A DNA stretch of 53,941 nucleotides from Coxiellaceae bacterium (GCA_011523685.1 WTGG01000022.1:1-53941); one strand, 5' to 3'. Positions 38,039 to 47,428 are shown, numbered from the stretch's first letter. Notes: generated by a model not told the origin, from the sequence alone. Numbers and translations: made by a program.

Positions 38039-39737
38039 GCCCAAACTCTCTATTGATGAGGCTAAAGCACTGCACCAGCAACATGACCTTGAGGGTGCAG
38101 TCAAAGCATATCGATCTTTACTCAAACAAGACCCTCATCATTTAGAAGCCTGCCATTTGCTTGGGATGGCGTTAACGCAACAAGAAGAATTCCTGGCTGC
38201 AGAAAAATGCTTACGCGATGCGATAAATAACAACCCCAACCAACCCAGCTTACACAACAGCTTGGCGAATGTGTTATTACGTCAAAACAATATCACTGGC
38301 GCGATTCAAACCTTATCCGAAGCACTAACCATCGATGAGACGTATGCAACGGCGCACAACACGCTTGGACGATGCTATTACCTTCAAGGGCAAGGCGATT
38401 TAGCCAAACAGCATTATGAGCAAGCAATTCAGTACGATACGCATTTTCCACAAGCGCACTACAACTTAGCCTTATTATATTTACAACAAGAACAATGGTC
38501 GCAAGCAGTGGAGCAACTGCAGATGACACTGAAGCTGAATCCCAATTTTAATCAAGCGCACAGACAATTAGCAGAAGCTTTATTACAACTCGAGGATTAT
38601 CCAGAGGCACAGAAGACCTTATTACACTGCATTGAAAGTCAGCCTGAGCACGCTGATAATTATTACAACCTAGGGCTCACCTACCTCAAGCAACAACAAC
38701 CCGAAGAAGCAGTCGCTGCGTTTGAACAAGCCATTGCTTTGGAGTGTGATCAAACCGACATCCAACACTTATTGGGTAACGCCTATTTACACGAAGGTGA
38801 CCCCGCCAAAGCCTTGAGTTATTTCATGCGCCAATTAGAAGTTAGCCCGATGATGGAAAGCTATTACAACATTGGTGTGATCTTAATGCACCAAGACCGC
38901 AATAAAGAAGCCATACAATACCTAGAACAAGCACAAAGCCTTGCGCCGGATGACACGGCGATTGCGATTAACTTAGGTGGAATTTACCTCAAGTTACAAC
39001 AACTCGACAAAGCCACAGCGCATTACCAAGAAGCCATCGAAAAAGACCCAGACAACGATGAACTCAAACACATCGTTGCTGCAATTAGCCAAGGTGAAAC
39101 ACCTGATCATGCACCCGCAGAATACGTTGAACACTTATTTGATCAATACGCACCGTATTATGACAAGCACCTGACTGAAGCCTTACAGTTTTCAGTACCT
39201 CAACAATTGGTCGATGCTGTCAGTGAGACACTCGAATCACCACTGGAAACACTAACACCACCTTGGGACATTTTGGATATTGGGTGTGGCACAGGACTGG
39301 CAGCGCCGTTTCTCAAGCCACTCGCCAAACGCCTTGACGGCATTGATTTATCGCCACAAATGATCGCAGTGGCTGACAGCAAAGCACTGTATGATAGCTT
39401 GGCCGTCATGGATGCACTCACGATTGCAGAACATTTTAGCCAGCAAGACCTGGTGATTGCTTCCGATGTCTTTACCTATATCGGCAACCTCACCACAGTA
39501 CTTAAACAATGCCAACGTGTATTAAATCCACAAGGCTTATTAGCCTTTTCAGTCGAGCGCAGCGAAAAACCCGACTATCAATTACAAACCACCATCCGCT
39601 ACGCTCACAACAAAGCCTATTTGGAATCATCACTCAAACAAGCCGGATTTAAGCCCATCACCTGCAAAGAAACAACGCTGCGCACGCAACAAAAACAACC
39701 GGTGATAGGCTACTTGGTTGTTGCGCAAAAATATTGA
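38031..39737 (+). CDS. TPR protein with C-terminal SAM methyltransferase domain
   Basis: A 568-residue protein: about nine TPR units over residues 10-345, then a class I methyltransferase with DILDIGCGTGLAAPFL (about 412-427), DGIDLSPQMIAVA and LVIASDVFTYIGNL. ATG 38031 overlaps the mltB end (TAA 38036-38038). Such TPR-methyltransferases probably act on a protein partner held by the repeats; the target is unknown. A diverged scrap of its 3' end is duplicated at 40220-40345. Confidence 0.82.
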   Translation: MAKPKLSIDEAKALHQQHDLEGAVKAYRSLLKQDPHHLEACHLLGMALTQQEEFLAAEKCLRDAINNNPNQPSLHNSLANVLLRQNNITGAIQTLSEALTIDETYATAHNTLGRCYYLQGQGDLAKQHYEQAIQYDTHFPQAHYNLALLYLQQEQWSQAVEQLQMTLKLNPNFNQAHRQLAEALLQLEDYPEAQKTLLHCIESQPEHADNYYNLGLTYLKQQQPEEAVAAFEQAIALECDQTDIQHLLGNAYLHEGDPAKALSYFMRQLEVSPMMESYYNIGVILMHQDRNKEAIQYLEQAQSLAPDDTAIAINLGGIYLKLQQLDKATAHYQEAIEKDPDNDELKHIVAAISQGETPDHAPAEYVEHLFDQYAPYYDKHLTEALQFSVPQQLVDAVSETLESPLETLTPPWDILDIGCGTGLAAPFLKPLAKRLDGIDLSPQMIAVADSKALYDSLAVMDALTIAEHFSQQDLVIASDVFTYIGNLTTVLKQCQRVLNPQGLLAFSVERSEKPDYQLQTTIRYAHNKAYLESSLKQAGFKPITCKETTLRTQQKQPVIGYLVVAQKY

Positions 39738-40219
39738 ACCTTCACAAATACCCCTTCATTAAAACTATTTATTGACACTTCTAATGAAGAACACAGAAAG
39801 TATTCATACACCCACGTACAAACAGACTAAGCAGCTATAGAATTCTGATTAGCAAAAAGACTTTTATTGTATCCAGTCACAATCGTCATAGGGAGATGAC
39901 AATGGCAAGATAAACTGCTTTCAATATGCATTAAAACCGAATGCCAAATCACAATTTCAGCCCATCTCACGTGAAGCGATTAACGATCAAAATATCTATC
40001 GAGATTTTTTACTACGCTATGATACCTACTCATCAAAAGTCTGGTTTACCGTTATTAACCAGAGGGATTATGTTATTTTCTATCATGAAATTGGGCTGAA
40101 TGCCGATTGAAATAAAAAACATCGCATCTGATTCTCCTTAGCTTATCTGAAGTATAATACAAGAAAAAATACGTGTGTAATTTTTCTATATAAAAACTTA
40201 ACCGATGAGCATATCAATC
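39738..40219. other. Gap between the TPR-methyltransferase and its duplicated 3' scrap
   Basis: It includes an 8-bp inverted repeat CTTCATTA/TAATGAAG (39754-39789) just after the gene. A stop-bounded frame of about 65 codons ends at 40110 (CFQYALKPNAKSQFQPISRE ... FYHEIGLNAD) and lacks a start codon. I do not recognise the fragment; it is probably a gene remnant. Confidence 0.35.
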
Positions 40220-40345
40220 AAGGCTTGGCTTGCTAGCCTTTTCAGTCGAACGCAGTGAACAAGCCGGCTTTAAGCCCATCAACTGCAAAGAAACAACGCT
40301 GCGCACGCAACAAAAAAAACGGTGATAGGCTACTTGGTTGTTGCT
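40220..40345 (+). pseudogene. Duplicated, internally deleted 3' end of the TPR-methyltransferase
   Basis: It matches 39535-39735 closely at both ends (for example AGCCTTTTCAGTCGA and GATAGGCTACTTGGTTGTTG). About 70 bp is missing in the middle and two bases are lost in an A-run. It is in the same orientation as the source gene and about 600 bp downstream. It cannot encode a functional domain. Confidence 0.85.
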
Positions 40346-40431
40346 CAGCTTTTGTAATTTATCAGCAAGCACCAAGACGGGTAAAAGAAGAAGATCTATG
40401 AGAAAGTTGTTATTACATTTTAAATAATCTC

Positions 40432-40698
40432 TCATGCGATGTATCTTACTGCTTCAGAAGTATTTTTGAGATTTTTTCTCGAATCTCTAAATTCTATAAT
40501 ACAACTGACTAATTCCCTATACGTATTATTCATTTTGTTACCATTTTTATTTAAGTAACCCTCGCCTTTTCCTTTTTTATTGAGTAGCGAGGTACTGTGC
40601 AATTGGTCTCTATCATAAGTCTCCGAATTATACTGAAAACAAATATCAGAATAATCTTTACCATCTAATACTAAACTATCAGCATAGACTACTCGCAT
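40432..40698 (-). CDS. Uncharacterised 88-residue protein
   Basis: ATG 40698 follows AGGGCG at 7 bp. The product is polar and lysine/asparagine-rich, with no signal peptide, no membrane helix and one cysteine in the ICFQYN segment. No family is recognised. It lies 11 bp after a frameshifted gene on the same strand, so the two may have formed an operon; similar composition suggests shared origin. Confidence 0.45.
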   Translation of the reverse strand: MRVVYADSLVLDGKDYSDICFQYNSETYDRDQLHSTSLLNKKGKGEGYLNKNGNKMNNTYRELVSCIIEFRDSRKNLKNTSEAVRYIA

Positions 40699-40709
40699 AA
40701 TAGCGCCCT

Positions 40710-41018
40710 TTACATGTAAGGAATGTACCTTTTGGTTATGTATTGATCATTAGAATGTTCATTCAGAAACTTCCTAACATTCTCTTGATCAGTTTCAAGT
40801 AATGAAAAGACTTCCTTGATACAACGACTTTCGTCACTCTTAGGATTTTTTTATCCACGAAGAATTTACACAAATGGTTCAGAAACGCCAACTGATCATC
40901 CGTTTCAGCCACTGTAGCAATGTAAGCAATATAAACTTTTGCTTGAGGAGAAATAAAATCGCTGTTGTCATAAAAGATGCTTTGAATAAACCGCCTCTGT
41001 AAAAGGTTTATTATTCAC
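40710..41018 (-). pseudogene. Unknown gene with frameshifts in T/A runs
   Basis: From GTG 41018 the pieces VNNKPFTEAVYSKH, FYDNSDFISPQAKVYIAYIA ... FLNHLCKFFVDKK and PKSDESRCIKEVFSLLETDQ ... RYIPYM lie in three frames. They join if one T is added near 40975 and one A is changed in the seven-A run near 40850. The joined product would be about 100 residues and helical. Family unknown. Confidence 0.5.
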
Positions 41019-41211
41019 ATGGGGAATATTACATGCAAAATATAAAGATAATGTTAAGAAAAGGGTTATTTTGGAAAAAAGAAGTTACTTTTTTTACAAT
41101 ACACACCGGTTTATAAGGTATATCCTTGAAAGCTCATAAGATTCCCTAAACATTATGAGCCATTTACGAACATACCTTATTAGAAGCAGATACTAAAAAC
41201 AATAAAACTTT

Positions 41212-41705
41212 TTAATCAAAAAAGCATGAATCAACCTTTTGCTCGCTATTTTGGCGATTCTCTATTAATTGATCCACGATAGCGGTTTGCTCTAGAGTTG
41301 ATGTATCACCAAAAGAATCACAGTCATTATTAGCAATTTTTTTAAGTATCCGACGCATGATTTTACCAGATCGTGTTTTCGGAAGGTTTTCACTCCATTG
41401 AATAAAATCAATCGCTGCAAAAGCACCAATTCTTTGTTTAAATAATTGAATCAGTTCGCTCTTCATTGCATCCGAACAGGTTGCATCTTTTTTTAAACTC
41501 ACATAGGCATAAATACCTTCACTTTTGATCTCATGCGGACAACTAACCACGGCAGCCTCAACAGTAAGGAGGTGAGCTTCCAATGCTGATTCAATCTCGG
41601 CTGTACTTAATCGATGTCCTGACACATTGATCACATCATCAATGCGCCCTGTCATCCAATAACAACCGTTTTTATCACGGTAACAACAGTCACCTGAAAA
41701 AAATT
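41212..41705 (-). pseudogene. acs: C-terminal fragment of acetyl-CoA synthetase
   Basis: It reads FSGDCCYRDKNGCYWMTGRI, DDVINVSGHRLSTAEIES and PKTRSGKIMRRILKK, the C-terminal AMP-binding domain with the regulatory lysine region of Acs. Only about 165 of roughly 650 residues remain; the adenylation core is gone and a patatin gene ends just upstream. The fragment has no independent function that I know of. Confidence 0.88.
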
Positions 41706-41742
41706 CGCCTGAGAATATTGAAAATAGTTATAACCCATATGC

Positions 41743-42918
41743 TTATTGGTCTTGAATAGTACTAGATTTTATATCAAGTAATATATCTGATATTAGTTTG
41801 ATATTTTGTTTATTATTGCCCACATGAATATTTCCAAGATTATCGATTTTTTTAACATTCTTCTCATCACCAGAAAAAATATTAGTGGTATTTTTACTTA
41901 GGATCATATTGATACGAATATAACCCACAATCGATGAATTTGAAGACTGAGTCATGTTGGCAATTTGCATGTCAGTAAGCTGGCTAGAAAAAGCTGTGCC
42001 AGTATTTATGATGGGGAAAATACCATTCATAATCCCTAAGTGTGAGTATAATCTGGGATTTTTTAAAGCATCATCTTCAGCACGTTGTAAGGTCCCGAGT
42101 GAGACAATGAAGAACTTTCTCTTGGGATAGAGCAATTGTAAATCTGAATAGATCTGTGCAGTTGGATTATTCACAAATATTCCAGCATCAACGCCATAAT
42201 CAGACCAGTTCTTATTTGTGTTAAAAAAATGATAAGGCTCAAATAAACCAGGCGTAGCGGTTGCTGCCAGAACAATATCTTTTACATAAAAATTCTTATT
42301 AGAATCCTGCTTCGCTTCATGTGCTTTAAACCAGTAAGGTGAATAGTCGATAAGAAGACCACAAGGAATTATTACATTGCTGAGCAAATCTTTAAGTGTC
42401 ACATCACCAAAGTGCGCAGACATAACCTGGTTAATATTTACTCTCGGCAAAAGCGGGCCATAAAAACCAAATAGCGTGTAAATAGAATGCATGAAATCAC
42501 GCTTGAAGATTTGTTTACTATCATTTTTATAATTAGATAACACTTCTGAAGCGGTATATTTTGGTTTTCCATCACTATCTGGCAAGGATAGCAGAGATGT
42601 GATAATTGCACCGGTAGATGTACCACCCATAAAATTAAATAAAGATGAGATAGGCATATTCGTCTCAGTCTCAATCTGCTCAAGTACCTTGAGGGGTATA
42701 ATCCCATGCATACCGCCACCATCGATAGTAAGAACGGTGATGATATTTTTTTTATCGGAATCGATAAGATTTTCATATTGGGGCGATATATGAATGTTCG
42801 TCCCTGACAATTGAGAATATTCATTGATTTCAACGGGTGTATCATTTGCTATAGCAGGGTAAGCTTTTAATGATAAGAATAGGATCCCAAGAGTTAACAG
42901 AGTCAATGTTTTTTTCAT
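41743..42918 (-). CDS. Secreted patatin-like phospholipase
   Basis: A 391-residue protein with a signal peptide (about residues 1-25, ending AIAN). The patatin fold shows oxyanion loop DGGGMHGIIP (near 66), nucleophile elbow GGTSTG with S101, and catalytic D244 in VDAG (usually DGG or DGA). It hydrolyses acyl chains of phospholipids and in related intracellular bacteria acts on host membranes. ATG 42918 is preferred over 42933. His replaces the usual Arg after the GGG loop. The gene is monocistronic, set in a decayed region but itself intact. Confidence 0.85.
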   Translation of the reverse strand: MKKTLTLLTLGILFLSLKAYPAIANDTPVEINEYSQLSGTNIHISPQYENLIDSDKKNIITVLTIDGGGMHGIIPLKVLEQIETETNMPISSLFNFMGGTSTGAIITSLLSLPDSDGKPKYTASEVLSNYKNDSKQIFKRDFMHSIYTLFGFYGPLLPRVNINQVMSAHFGDVTLKDLLSNVIIPCGLLIDYSPYWFKAHEAKQDSNKNFYVKDIVLAATATPGLFEPYHFFNTNKNWSDYGVDAGIFVNNPTAQIYSDLQLLYPKRKFFIVSLGTLQRAEDDALKNPRLYSHLGIMNGIFPIINTGTAFSSQLTDMQIANMTQSSNSSIVGYIRINMILSKNTTNIFSGDEKNVKKIDNLGNIHVGNNKQNIKLISDILLDIKSSTIQDQ

Positions 42919-43297
42919 ATGAATATTTCTCAATAATCTTTGTTATAGCTAACTTATATGAATGCATGCATACCTATAAGTATTACGTCGAAAAAAACTA
43001 ATATTGGAAGTTACGTTAGAGAGAATATAGTTTTTTGATCTCTTATTCATAGATATATATTTCGCTATCATCAATACACAGAGTATTGTAGTAAAAAGAT
43101 ACAAGGAATTCTTTTGGAAGGCCCCAAGGGACAAACCGTTAGGGCATGATGATAGTCAAAATAGCGTAAACTATTGATATTATGAATTATTAAAATAACA
43201 ACAATCCGAAACAAAAATTGATGACTATCTACTGAATTATCGCAAATGGCATATTGAACTTGGAATTTCAACAGAATATCAATATAAAGGCTAGCTT
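42919..43297. other. AT-rich gap upstream of the patatin gene
   Basis: It holds the patatin promoter region. On the plus strand a stop-bounded tail at about 43180-43293 reads SETKIDDYLLNYRKWHIELG and may be a gene remnant. No start is present. Confidence 0.3.
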
Positions 43298-43471
43298 ATG
43301 ATGAATGATGGCGATATGGATATTGTTTTAGCCTTTTTTGATATTGAATCATTAATCGCACACAGCTTATCAGGTCCGCAGACGCTATTTGGTTTTTCCA
43401 AAACCTTTTTTGAGTATCTCATGATCACAGGTGTCACCGGTGTGGCGATCTCTGTACTGACGATTGATTAG
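43298..43471 (+). CDS. Possible 57-residue membrane protein or remnant
   Basis: ATG 43298 has AAAGG 8-9 bp upstream. The product has an acidic N-terminus and one hydrophobic segment near the C-terminus (FFEYLMITGVTGVAISVL). It may be the tail of a larger broken membrane protein. Family unknown. Confidence 0.25.
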   Translation: MMNDGDMDIVLAFFDIESLIAHSLSGPQTLFGFSKTFFEYLMITGVTGVAISVLTID

Positions 43472-43562
43472 TTTTAATCGTTAGCTCTAAACCAAGCACT
43501 CATGAAGTGATTTTTCATAACCTTGAGACTCCTGATAACAGATCTATATTTAAAACAACTAT

Positions 43563-43664
43563 TTAGGGCTTCCAACTTGTATCGCAGTTTATGTTGTAGC
43601 AATCGCGATAAGAAAAAGCTAGTTCAGGCTCCCCAATAATTGCTTTAATGTATGACTCACTCAT
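43563..43664 (-). CDS. Possible 33-residue peptide or 5' gene remnant
   Basis: ATG 43664 is preceded by AAGGTGAGCGTT, a good ribosome site, and reads MSESYIKAIIGEPELAFSYR to TAA 43563. It could be the start of a truncated gene. Confidence 0.25.
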   Translation of the reverse strand: MSESYIKAIIGEPELAFSYRDCYNINCDTSWKP

Positions 43665-43798
43665 AACGCTCACCTTATGTTCTTTATTTTACGTGTCAAT
43701 TGTATTACAGCGGATACGAAAAAGTTTTTCTTACGTGCTTTTTAGTATCTGATTTTTTGCACATTTTTTTCCGAATGATAGACCCGGAAATACCTATC

Positions 43799-44032
43799 TT
43801 AACTTTCCCCAAACATGACATTAACGGCGCTATCTTTAAACTGCCGCCCTGCCTCAATATACTCAAATACAGTTTTCGTAGATTTCCAGCGTCCATGTTT
43901 TTGAATAGCAGGCATTGAAGCGCCGAGTCGAGCTGCTTCTGTCGCAAAACCGCGCCTTAAAGACACATTGAATACACTCAAATTATCCATGGCTCCCAAG
44001 AAAACACGTATGGGGTCAGTGAATAAAGGTTT
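43799..44032 (-). pseudogene. Tyrosine recombinase C-terminal fragment, copy A
   Basis: It reads KPLFTDPIRVFL, then VSLRRGFATEAARLGA, KHGRWKSTKTVFEYIEAGR and ends VNVMFGES. The HxLRRGFAT-type arginine, the HGRW histidine/tryptophan and the catalytic tyrosine region of phage-type integrases are visible; the first catalytic arginine and everything upstream are lost. The last 114 bp are repeated at 44830. Confidence 0.8.
43805..43918. repeat. 114-bp direct repeat, copy A
   Basis: It corresponds to the integrase tail and differs at about seven positions from 44830-44943, 1,025 bp away, same orientation. Confidence 0.85.
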
Positions 44033-44057
44033 TCATTTTTTAGGAATTTAGTTTACT

Positions 44058-44243
44058 GTGACACGAACCACAGCTAACTCCGATCATCATGAACAACCTC
44101 AATCATCGGTCGTGCTCTCGTTACACCCACGATCGATACAACGTTCTATCGACAAACTAAGACTGAAGCAATTCGATCTGCGTTTACTAGAACGACAATG
44201 CTACTCCATTGCAGATCATCATGCTTACGTGCAAAGACACTGA
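44058..44243 (+). CDS. Doubtful 61-residue frame
   Basis: GTG start, AGGAA 10 bp upstream. The product is rich in H, S, Q and R (SVVLSLHPRSIQRSIDKLRL). No family and no supporting context; it lies between the two integrase fragments. Confidence 0.2.
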   Translation: MTRTTANSDHHEQPQSSVVLSLHPRSIQRSIDKLRLKQFDLRLLERQCYSIADHHAYVQRH

Positions 44244-44431
44244 TATCGACGAGCTAACGGGTGGCAAAGACTGCATGCATCCCTGTGTAGTGTCCGAATT
44301 ACTCTCGTGACACGATGACAAGAGATGAGTGATAAAATGACCTCTAAGCTTCGGGTTTGTTCGCGTGTTCCACTGTCCCTCCCCTTGCTTTTGCACCCAC
44401 CTCACTAGCTAGGGGTCGAGTAGTTCTCCTG

Positions 44432-44644
44432 TCACTTGTCCCGGGTGCGCGCACGGACGGCTTCATCTCCCTGTGCTCTTACTCTCTCGTGCACTGGCAT
44501 CTCTTCTACCGTCTCTAGCCCGTCTTGGATCTGAGTGCATTTGGATGTTGAAACTCCTTTCTTGGCATACGCCTGCCCGGATGCTACTACCTGGGATCCA
44601 CCTATCAACCCAACTGCCAGTAAGGACGCTAATACGTAATTCAT
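44432..44644 (-). CDS. Small exported protein of unknown function
   Basis: ATG 44644 is preceded by GGAGA at 7 bp. The 70-residue product has a clean signal peptide (MNYVLASLLAVGLIGGSQVV, then ASGQAYA cleavage). The mature part is about 43 residues, highly charged, with one cysteine (STSKCTQ) and an Arg-rich end (HERVRAQGDEAVRARTRDK). The coding DNA is visibly more GC-rich than its surroundings, which suggests a different origin. It sits between the two integrase fragments and may be cargo of a lost integrative element. Confidence 0.65.
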   Translation of the reverse strand: MNYVLASLLAVGLIGGSQVVASGQAYAKKGVSTSKCTQIQDGLETVEEMPVHERVRAQGDEAVRARTRDK

Positions 44645-44829
44645 GTTTTTCTCCAATTTTTAATGGACACCATTTATATTATAGTTGAAAAATATTGGTA
44701 TATTTTTTTATGTGATAACCCCATGATAAGAATCGATTTTTTTGAGTGTTCGGTATGACAATCTTGAGTCTCTATAGCCTATCGCTGCAGTGCTCACAGG
44801 AATCTTTTTTTAACGATTCGGAATTAATC

Positions 44830-44943
44830 TTCCCCAAACATGACATTAACGGCGCTATCTTTAAACCGCCGCCCTGCTTCAATATACTCAAATACAGTTT
44901 TCATGGATTTCCAGCGTCCGTGTTTTTGAATAGCGGGGATTGC
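44830..44943. repeat. 114-bp direct repeat, copy B
   Basis: Tail of integrase copy B; see 43805-43918. Confidence 0.85.
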
Positions 44944-45128
44944 AACTTTAGCAACAAAACTTACTTAAACCAAAGAAAGTGATTAGATTTCAGAAAGACT
45001 TAAAGCGCCATAGAATCCCTGTAATATCAATGTTCGATTTCTAATATTAATTGTCGATGAGTCTTCGTCTTTTTTAAGTGCTCCATACAATCTAGCAATA
45101 ACTTGCATGGCCTTAATGATATTCGCTA
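44830..45128 (-). pseudogene. Tyrosine recombinase remnant, copy B
   Basis: From about 45128 the minus strand reads IIKAMQVIARLYGALKKDED ... NRTLILQGFYGALSLSEI, the region around the first catalytic arginine of integrases. Here GALRxSEL has become GALSLSEI, so the arginine is lost. After a stop and a deletion the tail QKHGRWKSMKTVFEYIEAGR follows, in the repeat. It is a decayed second copy of the same family as copy A. Confidence 0.7.
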
Positions 45129-45262
45129 CCTAGGAATGAATCAGACTTATGTAACGCCACTCATTCATTGTGCTAGGTTATTTTCTGAATGAATCAATCT
45201 TTTTTCGATGAATTAAAAAAGCGATAAATTCAAAGGCTTTGAATCACTAAAACACAATAAGC

Positions 45263-45700
45263 TTAGTTCGCCTGACAGGCTTTACAATGCCCATGAATTT
45301 CAGTCAGTGAACGTGTCATCACCAGTTGTTGCTGACTCATGGCTTGACGCACTGCGAGCGGCAATTGTTTACTGACTAACTCAATCGCTGTTTGACAAGT
45401 TTTACAGATAAAAATACAGAAGTTTTCCGTGCACTGGCTTTGACAACACGCCATGTAGGCATTCAGGCTTTCAAGCTTATGCACAAAACCGTGCTCGAGC
45501 CAAAATTCAATGGCGCGATATACGGTGGGTGGCTTGATGGTGTGCTCGGGTGACGATAGCATCTGCAATACCTCATAAGCACCCAGCGGCTTGTTACTCG
45601 ACAGCAGCGCTTCTAGCACTCGCTGTCTTGGCTCCGTCAGGCGCAACTCATGTTCCTCACAATATCGTTTTGCTTGTTGTAATTGTTTAAAACTCTTCAT
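45263..45700 (-). CDS. zur: Zur, zinc-responsive Fur-family repressor
   Basis: A 145-residue regulator: winged helix with LTEPRQRVLEALLSSNKPLG and KPPTVYRAIEFWLEHG, then a dimer domain with LESLNAYMAC and structural-zinc cysteines C99-x-x-C102 and C139-x-x-C142. The SLNAY-AC segment is more like Zur than Fur. With zinc it should repress genes for zinc import and sparing. It is 15 bp downstream of the 570-residue membrane gene, which has a Zur-type palindrome upstream, so zur is probably autoregulated in that operon. Confidence 0.9.
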   Translation of the reverse strand: MKSFKQLQQAKRYCEEHELRLTEPRQRVLEALLSSNKPLGAYEVLQMLSSPEHTIKPPTVYRAIEFWLEHGFVHKLESLNAYMACCQSQCTENFCIFICKTCQTAIELVSKQLPLAVRQAMSQQQLVMTRSLTEIHGHCKACQAN

Positions 45701-45715
45701 TAATTCCTATCCTGA

Positions 45716-47428
45716 CTAACAACATTCACATGATTTTTTCTCATCGTCTTTAGTATTTGTTAAGTGATATTGATTAAAATCGTAGACAACATCACTACTC
45801 CAAAGACCGGCTGCGCCGAATATGGCGGTAGCACCCAAACCAACCGTTTTCCAGTATGCATTCTGGTTAAATAAATCAGAGGATTGAAATAAAGTGATAA
45901 AGGCATAAGGTACCGCCATGCGTCCGACGACAGAAGAAGCTGTACACAAACTCGCAATGATTTTTGCAGTTTCTTCGGATAATGGTGGCTTATTTGTCGA
46001 TGGCTCATTATTGACTGATGGGGCTTGGGTATCTTGATCTAGCGGAGGATTGCCTTGAAGTAGTAATGGCTCTTTCAATGACTCAGCACTGTCAGTTAAT
46101 GAACATGGCAAAGCATCACTCTTTGGATTAAGTTGCTCCGCACTAGAGGAAGGAGCACAAAAAAGACTCTTATTTCTAGTCGTAAAAGCAGGATTTTCCT
46201 CATCAGGATTCAGCCCCATACGTAGCAAGTTTTTTGATGATATAAATGATGTTCGCACTCCTGATGCCGTTGAACAACATGATTCACGACAACCTGTGTT
46301 AACAGGCTCAGCGAATAAAGAAGTATCTTTCGCAGCCGACTCTTGACCACCCTGTTCTGCCGCTTGTTCGTCGAATGAAGATAACTTAGGTTCTACTTTT
46401 TTATCGCCAGGACAACACCCTGTAGAACAACCGTTTGATGAAGGAATTAGTTTTTCATCGCCTACTCTATGAGCACCTTTACTGGTATCTATTATAGATT
46501 TATTGCACTGCTCATGATCATCATCATCAAGACCACCCTCATGATCCGATGGCTTATTAATCTGTTGGCTATCGCTGTTGTAATATTGGTAGGTATAATA
46601 ACGCGCAACAGCAACGAAAGATGCCAGCACAATGAATGAACTCATCGTCAACCATTTAGCCCAACCTGGCAAATCAAAATCTTGATCTTTGGCCAAATAG
46701 CCAATGCTTTGACATAGTTTAATGATAAAGTTGGTATTTTCTATGATACTACCCAAAGCATTAAACAGGGCTCGTGAACCACTTTGTAGCATAGCGATAT
46801 TCTGAGACCAAGATGAACTCACGGATGATGAGTTCGACTGATCATTACTAGTAAGATTATCTCGGCTAAGCTTATACATGACCGAAGCATTTAAAACGTT
46901 GACCACTAAAGCAAAGAGCGTTAATCCGAGTGTTGTATAATAAACACTGGATGAATCATCCTCTGATAAAATCTCATTATCTTTGAGAAGTTCTAGCGCA
47001 GCAAATGGCACGCTGATGACCTCCAGTGAACAGGCAACCGCACACAAAAAAGCCAGGCTATGCTCTGAAAGGAGCATAAACTGTTTACTGGAAGACGGAG
47101 CCGACCTATCAAGCTGTGACTGGTCATCTTGGGACTCAAGATCAGCTAATCGCGAACATGTGGTAGCTGGCTTAGCGTTCGCTTTGGGGTCGTATTTCGG
47201 ATTACTGTACATATGATAATGCACAACACCATCAATGATCGCCAAAGCAGAACACAAAGCGAGCACACCACCCCTGTAGAAAGAATTGCTACTCAATGGT
47301 TCCTTTGAAGGATGCTCACGCAAAGGTGCTATAAATAAATTTGTACTTCCGTCTAAGCTACCCAGAATATCACATAGCGCAAGAAAAAAAGACTTACTTT
47401 GTCTCGAAGTAATCCACGAAGCTTTCAT
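45716..47428 (-). CDS. Unknown membrane protein: four two-helix modules, GCxxxCC motifs and a CECC tail
   Basis: A 570-residue protein with about eight membrane helices arranged as four hairpins (about residues 13-73, 118-188, 218-284 and 488-548). Hairpins 2 and 4 look alike (LCA/TxxSxxxxxxVPfA, then YxxTxGLxxxAxxxxxxLxxxxVxY), so the protein probably arose by module duplication. A soluble linker (about 290-485) holds an acidic/His patch DDDDHEQC and two GCxxxCC motifs at C334-C339 and C380-C385. The protein ends KKSCECC. The cysteines could bind zinc, or the terminal CC could be a lipidation site in a host cell. It is the first gene of the zur operon with a Zur-type box 39 bp upstream. No family recognised. 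Confidence 0.75.
   Translation of the reverse strand: MKASWITSRQSKSFFLALCDILGSLDGSTNLFIAPLREHPSKEPLSSNSFYRGGVLALCSALAIIDGVVHYHMYSNPKYDPKANAKPATTCSRLADLESQDDQSQLDRSAPSSSKQFMLLSEHSLAFLCAVACSLEVISVPFAALELLKDNEILSEDDSSSVYYTTLGLTLFALVVNVLNASVMYKLSRDNLTSNDQSNSSSVSSSWSQNIAMLQSGSRALFNALGSIIENTNFIIKLCQSIGYLAKDQDFDLPGWAKWLTMSSFIVLASFVAVARYYTYQYYNSDSQQINKPSDHEGGLDDDDHEQCNKSIIDTSKGAHRVGDEKLIPSSNGCSTGCCPGDKKVEPKLSSFDEQAAEQGGQESAAKDTSLFAEPVNTGCRESCCSTASGVRTSFISSKNLLRMGLNPDEENPAFTTRNKSLFCAPSSSAEQLNPKSDALPCSLTDSAESLKEPLLLQGNPPLDQDTQAPSVNNEPSTNKPPLSEETAKIIASLCTASSVVGRMAVPYAFITLFQSSDLFNQNAYWKTVGLGATAIFGAAGLWSSDVVYDFNQYHLTNTKDDEKKSCECC

Noticed and set aside
44660-44690. Zur-like sequence TTATATTATAGTTG upstream of the small exported protein
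   Set aside because: Only the AT core matches; one arm of the palindrome is missing. It is better explained as AT-rich promoter DNA.
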